Shown: piece after piece, positions 8,782-18,337 of the stretch | How positions within the stretch are numbered: position 1 is the first letter of the stretch | Layout of the letters: each line of letters opens with the position of its first letter | Origin: Paracoccus zhejiangensis | GTDB taxonomy: Bacteria; Pseudomonadota; Alphaproteobacteria; Rhodobacterales; Rhodobacteraceae | DNA length: 64,000 bases | Assembly: GCF_002847445.1 (NCBI RefSeq) | Contig: NZ_CP025430.1 | Coordinates: 3,211,001-3,275,000, forward strand | Direction of reading: 5' to 3' | The notes under the pieces: model-generated | Databases searched by the model: none | Told to the model about the DNA's origin: nothing | What the model saw: the letters and a program-made list of their open reading frames with translations, nothing else | Translations under genes and position numbers: made by a program

Positions 8782-9765
8782 ATGGCAGTCACGACCCCGC
8801 TGATCATCAACATTCACCGGCGGCGCTATGCGTTCGGCAGGGCGTTCACTCTGGGCAAGCTGACGCGCACCCATGTCGATGCGATCGAGGTAACGCTAAC
8901 CCGGGGCGGACGCACCGGACGCGGGGAATGCGTGCCGAACCCGCGTTACGGCGAATCGCCCGACAGCGTGGTCAACCAGATCACCCAGTTGCCGCTGGAT
9001 TTCGACCGCAAGAGCCTGCCCGCACTGCTGCGCCCCGGTCCTGCGCGCAATGCCGTCGATTGCGCGCTGTGGGACCTCGAGGCCAAGCAGAAGGGCGTCC
9101 GGGTCTGGCAACTGGCCGGGCTGAACCAGCCCCGGCCGCTGGAAACCGTCGTCACCCTGTCGATCGATGATCCGGTCAAACTGGCCGAGGATGCACGCAA
9201 GTTCCGCAATCACCGGGTGATGAAGTTCCGCGCCGCCTCGGCCGATGACATTCGTCTCATCCCGATCGTCCGCCAGGCCGCGCCGCATGTGAAGATCATC
9301 CTCGATGCCGGGGAAAGCTGGACGGTTGACGACTATGTCCGGCTGGCACCGCGCCTGGCGCGCGAGGGTGTGGTGCTGATCGAACAGCCACTGCCCTCGA
9401 TCCAGGACCGGGCGCTGGCCGAGATCAAGCACCCGATCCCGATCTGCGCCGATGAAAGTTGCCACGATCTCGGCACCCTGCCACGGCTGCAGGGGCGCTA
9501 TGACATGATCAACATCAAGCTCGACAAGACCGGCGGGCTGACCCATGCCCTCGCGCTGCGCGATGCGGCGCATGAGCTGGGGATCAAGACCATGATTGGC
9601 AGCATGATCTCGTCCTCGCTTGCCATGGCGCCGGCCGTCCTCGCGGCGCAGGATTCGACCTATGTCGATCTCGATGGCCCGTTGCTGCTGGCCGAGGATC
9701 GCCCGCACGGGCTGCATTACGACGGCAGCTGGGTCCATCCGCCCAAGGCCGAACTTTGGGGCTGA
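8782..9765 (+). CDS. Enolase-superfamily dipeptide epimerase / N-acyl-glutamate racemase-like protein
   Basis: The 327-residue member of the muconate-lactonising subgroup probably epimerises a glutamate- or dipeptide-type substrate. The N-terminal capping domain spans about 1-120. The barrel shows metal ligands in IILDAGESW (Asp), LIEQPLP (Glu) and ICADESCHD (Asp), and the C-terminal base in INIKLDKTGGL (Lys). The usual acid/base KxK on strand two reads MKFR, so the second Lys is Arg. A D-amino-acid transaminase gene follows 70 bases downstream. That fits recycling of D-glutamate or L-Ala-D-Glu from peptidoglycan, or the N-acetyl-D-glutamate racemase (DgcA) type. Family call is strong; the exact substrate is uncertain. 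Confidence 0.8.
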   Translation: MAVTTPLIINIHRRRYAFGRAFTLGKLTRTHVDAIEVTLTRGGRTGRGECVPNPRYGESPDSVVNQITQLPLDFDRKSLPALLRPGPARNAVDCALWDLEAKQKGVRVWQLAGLNQPRPLETVVTLSIDDPVKLAEDARKFRNHRVMKFRAASADDIRLIPIVRQAAPHVKIILDAGESWTVDDYVRLAPRLAREGVVLIEQPLPSIQDRALAEIKHPIPICADESCHDLGTLPRLQGRYDMINIKLDKTGGLTHALALRDAAHELGIKTMIGSMISSSLAMAPAVLAAQDSTYVDLDGPLLLAEDRPHGLHYDGSWVHPPKAELWG

Positions 9766-9835
9766 GGTCGCGCCCCGGCGCTTGACCTTTGCGGCGTCAG
9801 GCAACAAGAACCGGCAGAACGCAACGGAGGACGCC

Positions 9836-10696
9836 ATGACCCGCACCGTCTATGTCAACGGAGACTACCTGCCCGAGGATCAGGCCAAGGTTTCGGTCTT
9901 TGACCGTGGCTTCGTCATGGCGGATGGCGTCTATGAGGTGACCAGCGTGCTGGGCGGCAAGCTGATCGATTTCGGCGGCCATCTGGCGCGGTTGAAACGC
10001 TCGCTCGAGGCGCTGCAGATGCGCAATCCGCTGTCGGATGACGACTATCTCGCCGCGCATCGGCGGCTGGTGGCCGAGAATGGCGTGACCGATGGCATGG
10101 TCTATCTGCAGGTGACGCGCGGCAATCCGGGCGACCGCGATTTCGCCTTCCCGCCCGAGGATACGGTGCCGACCGTGGTCATGTTTACCCAAAACAAGCC
10201 CGGCCTTGCTGACAATCCGGCGGCAAAGACCGGCTGGAAGGTCATCACCACCGAGGATCTGCGTTGGGCGCGGCGCGACATCAAGACGGTGCAACTTCTG
10301 TTCCCCAGCCTCGCCAAGATGGAGGCCAAGTCGAAGGGCGCCGATGACGCCTGGCTTGTCGAAGAGGGCAAGGTCACCGAGGGCACCTCGAACAACGCCT
10401 ATATCGTCAAGGGCGGAACGATTATAACCCGCGAACTGTCCAGCGACATCCTGCACGGCATCACCCGCGCTGCCGTGCTGCGCTTTGCCCGCGAGGCGCA
10501 GATGAAGGTCGAGGAGCGCAGCTTTACCGTGGCCGAGGCGCAGGAGGCCGACGAAGCTTTCATCACCTCGGCCTCGGCCTTCGTCATGCCGGTGGTCTCG
10601 ATCGACGGCGCCGCCATCGGTGATGGCACGGTCGGCCCGGTCGCGCGCCGCCTGCGCGAGATCTACCTGGAAGAAAGCGTGAAGGCCGGGGTCTGA
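9836..10696 (+). CDS. D-amino-acid transaminase (D-alanine aminotransferase)
   Basis: The 286-residue fold-type IV PLP enzyme interconverts D-amino acids and 2-oxo acids. MTRTVYVNGDYLPEDQAKVSVFDRGF is a typical start. The PLP lysine lies in RRDIKTVQLL, and EGTSNNAYIV is the cofactor phosphate and substrate loop. ATG 9836 follows a GGAGG Shine-Dalgarno sequence at 9826-9830; upstream in-frame codons fall inside the epimerase gene. Branched-chain aminotransferase and ADC lyase share the fold, but the sequence around the lysine favours the D-alanine type. The gene converges on mazG with only a 3-base gap. Confidence 0.9.
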   Translation: MTRTVYVNGDYLPEDQAKVSVFDRGFVMADGVYEVTSVLGGKLIDFGGHLARLKRSLEALQMRNPLSDDDYLAAHRRLVAENGVTDGMVYLQVTRGNPGDRDFAFPPEDTVPTVVMFTQNKPGLADNPAAKTGWKVITTEDLRWARRDIKTVQLLFPSLAKMEAKSKGADDAWLVEEGKVTEGTSNNAYIVKGGTIITRELSSDILHGITRAAVLRFAREAQMKVEERSFTVAEAQEADEAFITSASAFVMPVVSIDGAAIGDGTVGPVARRLREIYLEESVKAGV

Positions 10697-10699
10697 CCC

Positions 10700-11512
10700 T
10701 TAGCCCTCGGCGCGCTCGGCCGCCTTGGCGGCATCCCACAGCGCATCCATTTCGGCCAGGTCGCTGTCCTCGGGGCGGCGACCATCGGCGGCCAGCGCGG
10801 TCTCGATCGAGCGGAAGCGGCGGGTGAATTTCGCATTGGCCCCGCGCAACGCCTGTTCCGGGTCGATCTTCAGGTGCCTGGCAAGGTTTGCCATCACGAA
10901 CATCAGGTCGCCGAATTCCTCGGTCAGCGCCGCGTGGTCCAGCGTGTCGCGGGCCTCAACCAGTTCGGCGGTTTCCTCGTTGAGCTTGGCCAGCACATCC
11001 GCAGGGCCGGGCCAGTCAAAGCCGACGCGGGCGGCGCGGTTCTGCAGCTTGATCGCGCGGGTGAGCGCCGGCAGGCCAAGCGCCACACCGTCGAGCACGC
11101 CCTTTTCCGCCTTGCCGGCGCGCTCGGCGGCCTTGATCGCTTCCCAGTCCTTCACCTGCTGCTCGGCCGACTTGTCGCGGGATTCGTCGCCATAGACATG
11201 CGGATGCCGGGCAACCAGCTTGTCGCTGATCTGGCGGGCGACATCGGCAAAGTCGAACATGCCCTTCTCGGCGGCCATCTGCGCATGGAACACCACCTGC
11301 AGCAGAAGATCGCCCAGCTCGCCCGGAAACTCGTCCCAGGCCTCGCGGTCGATGGCATCGGCGACTTCATGCGCCTCTTCAATGGTATAGGGCGCGATGC
11401 TGGCGAAGTCCTGTTCGATGTCCCAGGGACAGCCGCTGGTCGGGTCGCGCAGATCGGCCATGATGCCGATCAGCCGGTCGATCTGGGCCCGCGCTTCCGC
11501 AGTGTCTCGCAT
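10700..11512 (-). CDS. mazG: Nucleoside triphosphate pyrophosphohydrolase MazG
   Basis: The 270-residue cytosolic enzyme hydrolyses NTPs to NMP and PPi, a house-cleaning role. The start MRDTAEARAQIDRLIGIMADLRDP leads to GCPWDIEQDF, the MazG hallmark. Two tandem domains each show the Glu/Asp helix motif: EEAHEVADAI with ELGDLLLQV, and EETAELVEA with EFGDLMFVM. ATG 11510-11512 has GGGAGA upstream; a longer start nine codons earlier is less likely. The gene is divergent from the M20 amidohydrolase gene with a 64-base gap. Confidence 0.95.
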   Translation of the reverse strand: MRDTAEARAQIDRLIGIMADLRDPTSGCPWDIEQDFASIAPYTIEEAHEVADAIDREAWDEFPGELGDLLLQVVFHAQMAAEKGMFDFADVARQISDKLVARHPHVYGDESRDKSAEQQVKDWEAIKAAERAGKAEKGVLDGVALGLPALTRAIKLQNRAARVGFDWPGPADVLAKLNEETAELVEARDTLDHAALTEEFGDLMFVMANLARHLKIDPEQALRGANAKFTRRFRSIETALAADGRRPEDSDLAEMDALWDAAKAAERAEG

Positions 11513-11576
11513 TGCATTCTCCCGGCTTTCCTGCGCCAATGTCCGTCCACTGCCACAGCCCGAAAGCCGAGTCTAC

Positions 11577-12752
11577 ATGCCCGTCCTGAACCGCATCGCC
11601 GAATTCGGCCCCGACATGACCGAATGGCGGCGCCACCTGCACCAGCATCCGGAACTGGGCTTCGACTGCCATGAAACCGCCGCTTTCGTGGCCGAACGGC
11701 TGCGTGAATTCGGCGTGGACGAGCTGCATGAAGGGATCGGCCAGACCGGGGTGGTGGCGATCATCAACGGGCAGGCTGACGGCCCGACCATCGGGCTTCG
11801 GGCCGATATGGACGCCCTGCCGATGGCCGAGGAGACCGGGGCGGACTGGGCCTCGACCGTGCCGGGGCGGATGCACGCCTGCGGTCATGACGGGCATACA
11901 ACCATGCTGCTGGGCGCCGCCCGCTACCTCGCCGAGACGCGGAACTTTGCCGGGCGCGTGGCGCTGATCTTCCAGCCGGCGGAAGAGGATGGCGGTGGCG
12001 GCGACGCCATGGTCCGCGACGGCATGATGGAGCGGTTCGGCATTTCCCGCGTCTTCGCACTGCACAACAATCCGGGTCAGGACGAGGGCAGTTTCCAGAC
12101 CACGCCGGGACCGATCATGGCTGCGGTCGACCGGTTCGAGGTTCATATCCGCGGCCGGGGCGGCCATGGCGCCATGCCCCATCTGACCGCCGATCCGGTG
12201 GTGGCCGCCGTGGGCATCGTCAACGCCATCCAGACCATCGTCAGTCGCAACCACTACGCGCTGGACGAGCTGGTGGTTTCGGTCACCCAGATCCATACCG
12301 GCAGCGCCGACAATATCGTGCCCGAGACTGCCTGGATCTGCGGCACCGTCCGCACCTTCGAACCCCATGTCCGCGAAATGGTCGAGCGCCGCATGGCCGA
12401 GATCTGCGCCGGGCAGGCCGCCGCCTATGATGTGACGGCCGAGCTTGACTATCAGCGCGGCTATCCGGCGACGGTGAACGACCCGCGTGAAACCGATTTC
12501 GCCGTTGCGGTGGCGCGCGAGGTGTCGGGCGCGAACCGCGTCATCGCCGAGTCGGGGCGCGAGATGGGGGCCGAGGATTTCAGCTATATGCTGGAGAAGC
12601 GGCCCGGCTGCTATCTGTTCATCGGTCAGGGCGAGGGGCCGGGCGTGCACAATCCGGGCTATGATTTCAACGACGAGATCGCCCCGGTCGGTGCCAGCTT
12701 CTTCGCCCGCCTGGTCGAGCGCGGCCAGCCGCTGAAGACGGCGGCGGGCTAG
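11577..12752 (+). CDS. M20 family amidohydrolase (hippurate hydrolase-like)
   Basis: The 391-residue cytosolic dizinc amidohydrolase probably deacylates N-acyl or N-aroyl amino acids. RRHLHQHPELGFDCHETA opens the catalytic domain. MHACGHDGHTTMLLG provides the metal-binding Cys and His, QPAEEDGGGG the catalytic and metal Glu, and RGRGGHGAMPH marks the start of the dimerisation lid. GREMGAEDFSYML near the C-terminus is the last family block. The start MPVLNRIAEFGPDM at ATG 11577 is chosen; the frame is open further upstream only because it runs opposite mazG. Substrate cannot be predicted from sequence. Confidence 0.92.
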   Translation: MPVLNRIAEFGPDMTEWRRHLHQHPELGFDCHETAAFVAERLREFGVDELHEGIGQTGVVAIINGQADGPTIGLRADMDALPMAEETGADWASTVPGRMHACGHDGHTTMLLGAARYLAETRNFAGRVALIFQPAEEDGGGGDAMVRDGMMERFGISRVFALHNNPGQDEGSFQTTPGPIMAAVDRFEVHIRGRGGHGAMPHLTADPVVAAVGIVNAIQTIVSRNHYALDELVVSVTQIHTGSADNIVPETAWICGTVRTFEPHVREMVERRMAEICAGQAAAYDVTAELDYQRGYPATVNDPRETDFAVAVAREVSGANRVIAESGREMGAEDFSYMLEKRPGCYLFIGQGEGPGVHNPGYDFNDEIAPVGASFFARLVERGQPLKTAAG

Positions 12753-12912
12753 GTTCGCCCCTCACCGCTGCACAGATCCCTGACCAACCCACGTTTCCGT
12801 GTGCGTCGGACAACCCGCGATTTCTTGCCAAGCCCCGCCACCGCGGATAGGGTGCGCGCCAATTCCCGCCCGGTCGCAGCTTCTGCGGCCCCGCTGACAT
12901 GAAGGATAACCG

Positions 12913-13245
12913 ATGTTCGTGACCCCCGCCTATGCCCAGGCCGCCGGATCGGCCGGCGCCGCCGGAGCTTTCGCGCAGTTCATCCCGCTGATCCTGATCT
13001 TCGCGATCATGTATTTCCTGATGATCCGCCCGCAGCAAAAGCGCGCCAAGCTGCACCGGGAAATGGTCGCCGCGCTGAAAAAGGGCGATCAGGTCATCAC
13101 CCAAGGCGGGATCATCGGCAAAGTCTCTACCGTCCGCGACGACGAGGTCGAGGTCGAGGTGGCTACCGGCGTGAAAGTGCGGGTCGTCCGCGCCTCGATC
13201 ACCCAGGTGCTGAACCCGACGGCGCCCGTCGCCGCCAATAGCTAA
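12913..13245 (+). CDS. yajC: Preprotein translocase subunit YajC
   Basis: The 110-residue inner-membrane accessory works with SecDF. A single transmembrane helix (FIPLILIFAIMYFLMIRP) is followed by QQKRAKLHREMVAALKKGDQVITQGGIIGKV, the YajC signature on the cytosolic side. It is first in the yajC-secD-secF string and lies 29 bases before secD. The 160-base gap upstream of the gene should hold the operon promoter; no convincing -35/-10 pair could be fixed there. Confidence 0.96.
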   Translation: MFVTPAYAQAAGSAGAAGAFAQFIPLILIFAIMYFLMIRPQQKRAKLHREMVAALKKGDQVITQGGIIGKVSTVRDDEVEVEVATGVKVRVVRASITQVLNPTAPVAANS

Positions 13246-13274
13246 GACCAGACAAACTAAGGGGTCACCCCCAG

Positions 13275-14942
13275 ATGCTTCAGATCGACCGCTGGAAGCG
13301 CATCCTGATTATCGGGCTTTGCGTGCTCGGGCTGGCCTATGCCATGCCCAACCTCTTCTACAAACGGGTCGAGACCCATAACGACGCCGTCATAGCGGTC
13401 GAAAGGTCGGGCGGTGCCGCCACGGCCGAGCAAGAGGCGGCGATGGCGCTGTGGCCGAACTGGCTGCCCTCGTCGCTGGTCAATCTGGGGCTGGACCTTC
13501 GGGGCGGGGCCCATCTTCTTGCCGAGGTCCAGGTCGATCAGGTCTACAAGGCCCGGATGGACGGCATGTGGCCGGATCTGCGACAGGCGCTGTCCGACAA
13601 GCGCGCCACCATCGGTTCGATTCGCCGGGTGTCCTCGCCCGATGGGACGCTGGCCATCGAGATCGAGAATGCCGACCAGATGCAGGTCGCGGTCGAGGCC
13701 GCGCGCAGCCTGTCCGTGCCGGTCACCACGCTGACCGGGGCCGGGCAGGACGATCTGACGGTGACGGCCAGCGGCAATACGCTGACGGTGCAGCTGTCGG
13801 ATGCCGAAAAGGCCGTGACCGACGATCGCACCATCCAGCAGAGCCTCGAGATCGTGCGCCGCCGGGTGGACGAGGTCGGAACCCGTGAACCGACCATCAT
13901 GCGCCAGGGCCAGGACCGCATCCTGATCCAGGTGCCGGGCATCGGTTCGGCCGCCGAGTTGAAGGCGCTGATCGGCACCACCGCCAAGCTGACATTCAAC
14001 CCGGTCATCGGCACCGGCACCAATCCGAACGCCAATCCCGGCATCGGCAATGTCATCCTGCCCTCGCAGGAACAGCCGGGCCTGTTCTACACGCTCGAGG
14101 AAACCCCGGTCGTGACCGGCGAGGAGCTGACCAATGCGGTGCCCTCGACCGACCAGAACGGCCAGCCCTCGGTCGATTTCCGCTTTAACCCCTCGGGCGC
14201 GCGGAAGTTCGGCGAATACACCACCGCCAATATCGGCCAGCCCTTCGCCATCGTGCTGGACAACGAGGTGATCTCGGCCCCGGTGATCCGGCAGGCGATC
14301 ACCGCCGGCTCGGGCCAGATCTCGGGCTCGATGGATTTCGAAAGCGCCAACCGCCTGGCGGTTCTGCTGCGCGCCGGTGCGCTGCCGGCGGAGCTGACCT
14401 TCCTCGAGGAACGGACCATCGGCCCGGAACTGGGGCAGGACAGCATCGATGCCGGGCGTCTGGCCTCGGTCGTCGCCACCATCGCGGTCATCTGCTATAT
14501 CGTTGCCAGCTATGGCCTCTTCGGGGTCTTCGCCTCGATCGCCGTGGTGGTGAACGTGATCCTGATCCTTGCGGTCATGTCGATCATGGGGGCGACGCTG
14601 ACCCTGCCGGGCATTGCCGGGATCGTGCTGACCGTGGGTACCGCCGTCGATGCGAACGTCATCATCTATGAACGCATCCGCGAGGAATTGCGGGCGGGCA
14701 AGCGGGTGGTGCGCGCCATCGACAACGGCTTCAAGGAGGCGATGTCGGCCATCATCGACGCCAACGTCACCACCTTCATCGCCGCGCTGGTGATGTTCTT
14801 CCTCGGTTCCGGCCCGGTCAAGGGCTTCGCCGTGACGCTGACCATCGGCATCGTCACCTCGGTCTTTACGGCCATCTATCTGACCCGGCTGCTGATCATC
14901 CTGTGGATCGATCTGCGCAAGCCGAAAGAACTGGTTCTGTAA
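13275..14942 (+). CDS. secD: Protein translocase subunit SecD
   Basis: The 555-residue RND-family inner-membrane protein uses the proton-motive force to help pull exported proteins through SecYEG. Transmembrane helix 1 lies at the N-terminus (ILIIGLCVLGLAYAMPNLFY). The motif LGLDLRGGAHLLAEV is near residue 75. A large periplasmic P1 domain includes RRRVDEVGTREPTIMRQGQDRILIQ-type sequence. Five C-terminal helices follow, with TVGTAVDANVIIYERIREE and NVTTFIAALVMFFLGSGPVKGFA. Length is normal. secF follows 12 bases later. Confidence 0.98.
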   Translation: MLQIDRWKRILIIGLCVLGLAYAMPNLFYKRVETHNDAVIAVERSGGAATAEQEAAMALWPNWLPSSLVNLGLDLRGGAHLLAEVQVDQVYKARMDGMWPDLRQALSDKRATIGSIRRVSSPDGTLAIEIENADQMQVAVEAARSLSVPVTTLTGAGQDDLTVTASGNTLTVQLSDAEKAVTDDRTIQQSLEIVRRRVDEVGTREPTIMRQGQDRILIQVPGIGSAAELKALIGTTAKLTFNPVIGTGTNPNANPGIGNVILPSQEQPGLFYTLEETPVVTGEELTNAVPSTDQNGQPSVDFRFNPSGARKFGEYTTANIGQPFAIVLDNEVISAPVIRQAITAGSGQISGSMDFESANRLAVLLRAGALPAELTFLEERTIGPELGQDSIDAGRLASVVATIAVICYIVASYGLFGVFASIAVVVNVILILAVMSIMGATLTLPGIAGIVLTVGTAVDANVIIYERIREELRAGKRVVRAIDNGFKEAMSAIIDANVTTFIAALVMFFLGSGPVKGFAVTLTIGIVTSVFTAIYLTRLLIILWIDLRKPKELVL

Positions 14943-14954
14943 GGGGATAAGATC

Positions 14955-15938
14955 ATGGCATTCCGGCTCAAGCTTGTTCCCGACAACACCAACTACAACT
15001 TCTTCCGCTGGCAGTGGCTGACCTTCGGCATCTCGGCGCTGGCCATGGCGGCGTCGCTGGTGCTGGTCCTGGTGATGGGGCTGAACTTCGGCGTCGACTT
15101 CAAGGGCGGCACCACCATCCGCACCGAAAGCCCGACCGCCTTCGAGGTCGGCGAGTATCGCGAGGTGCTGGACGGGCTGGACCTGGGCGATGTCTCGATC
15201 ACGGAGGTCTTCGACCCGACCTTCGGCGCCGACAAGCATGTGGCGATGATCCGCATCGGTGCCACCAACGAGACCGGCTCTGTAACCCCCGAGGAGTTGA
15301 CCCGGATCGAGGACGCGTTGCGCGCCGTCGACCCGCAGGTGACCTTCCCGGCGGTCGAATCGATCGGTCCCAAGGTCTCGGCCGAGCTGATCTGGACCGC
15401 CGTGCAGGCGGTGGGCGCGGCGACCATCGGCATCCTCTTCTATATCTGGATCCGCTTCGAATGGCAGTTCGCCATCGGTGCCGTGGTGGCGCTGGTCCAT
15501 GACGTGCTGCTGACGGTCGGCGTTTTCGCGCTGTTCCAGTTCAAGTTCGACCTCAGCACCATCGCCGCGCTGCTGACGATCCTCGGCTATTCGGTCAACG
15601 ATACCGTCGTGGTCTTCGACCGATTGCGCGAGAACCTGATCAAGTTCAAATCCATGCCGCTGATCGACGTGATGAACCTGACGGTGAACGAAACGCTGTC
15701 GCGCACCATCATGACCGCCGTCACCACCGCCATCGCGCTGACCGCGCTGTTGATCCTTGGCGGCGACGTGATCCGCGGCTTTGTCTTCGCCATGCTCTGG
15801 GGCGTCTTCGTCGGCTGCTATTCGACGATCTACGTGGCCAAGAACATCGTGCTGTGGATCGGGGTCAAGCGCGACTGGTCCAAGAAGGACCCGAAGGATG
15901 ACCCTTCCTCGCCCTTCAAGGGGGCCGAGCAACCCTGA
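14955..15938 (+). CDS. secF: Protein translocase subunit SecF
   Basis: The 327-residue partner of SecD has six predicted transmembrane helices. The motif LNFGVDFKGGTTIRTESP is the SecF counterpart of the SecD LDLRGG block. SVNDTVVVFDRLREN and LTALLILGGDVIRGFVFAMLWG are conserved helices. The C-terminus is short and charged (KRDWSKKDPKDDPSSPF). The final base of its TGA stop (15936-15938) is the first base of the next gene's ATG, so the Mth938-like gene is probably translated from the same message. Confidence 0.97.
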   Translation: MAFRLKLVPDNTNYNFFRWQWLTFGISALAMAASLVLVLVMGLNFGVDFKGGTTIRTESPTAFEVGEYREVLDGLDLGDVSITEVFDPTFGADKHVAMIRIGATNETGSVTPEELTRIEDALRAVDPQVTFPAVESIGPKVSAELIWTAVQAVGAATIGILFYIWIRFEWQFAIGAVVALVHDVLLTVGVFALFQFKFDLSTIAALLTILGYSVNDTVVVFDRLRENLIKFKSMPLIDVMNLTVNETLSRTIMTAVTTAIALTALLILGGDVIRGFVFAMLWGVFVGCYSTIYVAKNIVLWIGVKRDWSKKDPKDDPSSPFKGAEQP

Positions 15939-16291
15939 TGGCGATCGAGCCCACCGATTTCGCCGGGGCCGTGCCGGTTGACGGCTACGGCCCCGGCTTT
16001 TTCCGGGTGGCCGATAAGATCCATCACGGCCCGGTTCTCGTCCGGCAGGGCGGGGCGCAAGGCTGGGGCGGTCTCGAGGATCGCGCGGCGCTGCTGGCCC
16101 TCGCCGGTCAGGTGGACGTGCTGTTCATCGGCATGGGCGCCGAGATCGCGCGGCCGCCGTCCGATCTGGTGGCGGAACTTGAATCCCTCGGCGTGATGGT
16201 CGAGGCGATGGCCTCGCCCACCGCCGCCCGCACCTATAATGTCACGCTGTCCGAGGGCCGCCGGGTCGCCTGCGCGCTGCTGCCGGTATGA
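15938..16291 (+). CDS. Mth938-like domain protein
   Basis: The 117-residue soluble protein belongs to the Mth938/DUF498 family, found from archaea to mitochondria (NDUFAF3 relatives), which adopts a three-layer fold of unsettled biochemical role. Visible blocks are [38 protein letters not shown] and a C-terminal [21 protein letters not shown]. It overlaps secF by one base at its start and ccmA by four bases at its end, bridging the secretion genes and the cytochrome c maturation genes. This secDF-Mth938-ccmAB order is common in Rhodobacterales, so transcriptional linkage is likely. Confidence 0.88.
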   Translation: MAIEPTDFAGAVPVDGYGPGFFRVADKIHHGPVLVRQGGAQGWGGLEDRAALLALAGQVDVLFIGMGAEIARPPSDLVAELESLGVMVEAMASPTAARTYNVTLSEGRRVACALLPV

Positions 16292-16917
16292 GCCTCGTCG
16301 CGGTGCGCGATCTCGCCGTCGCGCGCGGCGGGATGCGGGCCGTCGAGGGCGTTTCCTTCACTCTGGACAAGGGCGAGGCGCTGATCCTGCGCGGCCCGAA
16401 CGGCGTCGGCAAGACCACGCTGCTGCGCACGGTTGCGGGATTGCAGCCGCCGGTCGCGGGCGAGGTGGTGATGGCGGATGACAGCGTCGCCTATGCCGCC
16501 CATGCCGACGGGCTGAAATCGGCGCTGAGCGTGACCGAGAACCTGCGCTTCTGGGCGCGGGTCTTTGGTCGGGCTGACATCAATGCGGCCATCGCGGCGA
16601 TGAACCTTGGCGGGCTGGTCGATCGCCCGGCGGCGAGCCTGTCGGCCGGGCAGAAGCGCCGGCTTGGTCTCGCCCGGCTGTTGGTCACGGGCCGGCCGCT
16701 CTGGGTGCTGGACGAGCCAACTGTCTCGCTCGACGCCGATTCGGTCGGCCTTTTCGCCGCCGTGGTTCGGGCGCATCTGGCGGGCGGCGGGGCGGCGCTG
16801 ATGGCCACCCATATCGATCTGGCGCTGGATGAGGCGCGGGTGCTGGACCTGACGCCCTATCGTGCCAAGCCCGGCAAGGCCGAGACGCCAGCCGGCTTCA
16901 ACGAGGCCTTCGCGTGA
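16288..16917 (+). CDS. ccmA: Haem exporter ATP-binding protein CcmA
   Basis: The 209-residue ABC ATPase of the CcmABCD complex releases holo-CcmE during cytochrome c maturation. The Walker A motif GPNGVGKTT is at 36-44, [14 protein letters not shown] is the ABC signature, and LWVLDEPT is Walker B, with an H-loop in [10 protein letters not shown]. Start and stop overlap neighbours in ATGA and GTGA quartets. ccmE, ccmF and ccmH are not in the window. Confidence 0.96.
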   Translation: MSLVAVRDLAVARGGMRAVEGVSFTLDKGEALILRGPNGVGKTTLLRTVAGLQPPVAGEVVMADDSVAYAAHADGLKSALSVTENLRFWARVFGRADINAAIAAMNLGGLVDRPAASLSAGQKRRLGLARLLVTGRPLWVLDEPTVSLDADSVGLFAAVVRAHLAGGGAALMATHIDLALDEARVLDLTPYRAKPGKAETPAGFNEAFA

Positions 16918-17570
16918 TCGCGCTGCTGATGCGTGATTTGACCCTCGCCACCCGTGCGGGCGGCGGCTTCGGCTTGGGCCTCGCCTTCTTCCTGATCCTC
17001 TGCACGCTGGTCCCCTTCGGCGTCGGGCCGCAGGGCGGCACGCTGGCGCTGATCGCGCCGGGGATCCTCTGGGTCGGCGCGCTGCTGGCCTGCCTTCTGT
17101 CGCTCGACCGGATCTTCGCGCTCGATCACGAGGATGGCAGCCTCGACCTGCTGGCGACCTCGCCCATCCCGCTGGAGGGCGTCGTCGTCCTGAAGGCCGC
17201 CGCGCATTGGCTGACCACCGGCCTGCCGCTGGTCGTCGCCGCGCCGCTGTTCGGGTTGCTTTTGCACCTGCCCGCCGCCGCGGCGCCCTGGCTGATCCTG
17301 TCGATGCTGATCGGCACGCCAGCGCTGTCGATGCTGGGGGCCTTCGGCGCGGCGATCACCGTGGGGCTGCGCCGTGGCGGGCTACTTTTGTCGCTCTTGG
17401 TTCTGCCGCTCTACATCCCCACGCTTATCTTCGGGGCCGAGGTGATCCGCCGGGGTGCCGAGGGTGGCAGTACGGTCACGCCGCTGGCCTTTCTGGCCGG
17501 GATCACGGCGGCGGTGCTGGCGCTCATGCCATTCGCTGCAGCGGCCGCGCTGCGGGTCAATCTGCGGTGA
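16914..17570 (+). CDS. ccmB: Haem exporter permease CcmB
   Basis: The 218-residue inner-membrane subunit partners CcmA. It has six hydrophobic segments and the family blocks [17 protein letters not shown] and [28 protein letters not shown] 16914 is the start and overlaps the ccmA stop. The 41-base gap to ccmC is the only notable break in the string. It acts with CcmA, CcmC and CcmD in loading haem onto CcmE. Confidence 0.96.
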   Translation: MIALLMRDLTLATRAGGGFGLGLAFFLILCTLVPFGVGPQGGTLALIAPGILWVGALLACLLSLDRIFALDHEDGSLDLLATSPIPLEGVVVLKAAAHWLTTGLPLVVAAPLFGLLLHLPAAAAPWLILSMLIGTPALSMLGAFGAAITVGLRRGGLLLSLLVLPLYIPTLIFGAEVIRRGAEGGSTVTPLAFLAGITAAVLALMPFAAAAALRVNLR

Positions 17571-17611
17571 GCGGGCTTGAGCCGCGCCCCAGCCGCCGCT
17601 AGGGAAAAGAC

Positions 17612-18337
17612 ATGTCGATCTGGGAATATGCCAACCCCGTCAAGTTCATGCGCACCTCGGGCGCGATCCTGCCCTGGGCTGTGGCGGGTGCGGCCCTCTG
17701 CACCGTCAGTGGGCTGGTCTGGGGGTTCCTGACGCCCGAGGATTACAAGCAGGGATCGACGGTGAAGATCGTCTTCATCCATGTCCCGGCGGCGATGATG
17801 GCGATCAATATCTGGGTGATGATGCTGGTCGCCAGCCTGATCTGGCTGATCCGCCGCCACCATGTCTCGGCGCTCGCTGCCAAGGCCGCCGCGCCGGTCG
17901 GTGCGGTGATGACGCTGATCGCGCTGGCCACCGGGGCGATCTGGGGCCAGCCGATGTGGGGGACATGGTGGGAATGGGACCCGCGCCTGACCAGCTTCCT
18001 GATCCTCTTTCTCTTCTATGTGGGCTATATTGCGCTCTGGTCGGCGGTCGAGGATCCCGACAGCGCCGCCGACCTGACCGGCTGGCTGTGCCTTGTCGGT
18101 TCGGTCTTCGCGCTTCTGTCGCGCTATGCGGTGCTGTTCTGGAACCAGGGGCTGCATCAGGGGGCCTCGCTGTCGGTCGCCGAGGGCGAAAGGATGAGCG
18201 CGGTCTATCGCTATCCGCTTTATCTCTCGATGCTGGGCTTCTTCCTTCTCTTCGTGGCGCTTTTGCTGATCCGCACGCGCACCGAGATTCGCCGCCGCCG
18301 TCTGGCGGCCCTGCAGGCGCGGGAGGCGCGGGCATGA
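17612..18337 (+). CDS. ccmC: Haem transfer membrane protein CcmC
   Basis: The 241-residue inner-membrane haem-handling protein delivers haem to CcmE on the periplasmic side. It has six helices. The tryptophan-rich WWD motif reads GQPMWGTWWEWDPRLTSFLIL. Two flanking periplasmic-side His are in IFIHVPAAMMAINIW-type sequence and in FWNQGLHQGASLS. The stop overlaps the ccmD start as ATGA. Confidence 0.97.
   Translation: MSIWEYANPVKFMRTSGAILPWAVAGAALCTVSGLVWGFLTPEDYKQGSTVKIVFIHVPAAMMAINIWVMMLVASLIWLIRRHHVSALAAKAAAPVGAVMTLIALATGAIWGQPMWGTWWEWDPRLTSFLILFLFYVGYIALWSAVEDPDSAADLTGWLCLVGSVFALLSRYAVLFWNQGLHQGASLSVAEGERMSAVYRYPLYLSMLGFFLLFVALLLIRTRTEIRRRRLAALQAREARA

Noticed and set aside
13257..15932. 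891-codon minus-strand open frame opposite secD and secF
   Set aside because: Antisense of two certain genes, repetitive His/Gln/Asp-rich composition, no ribosome site or recognisable fold.
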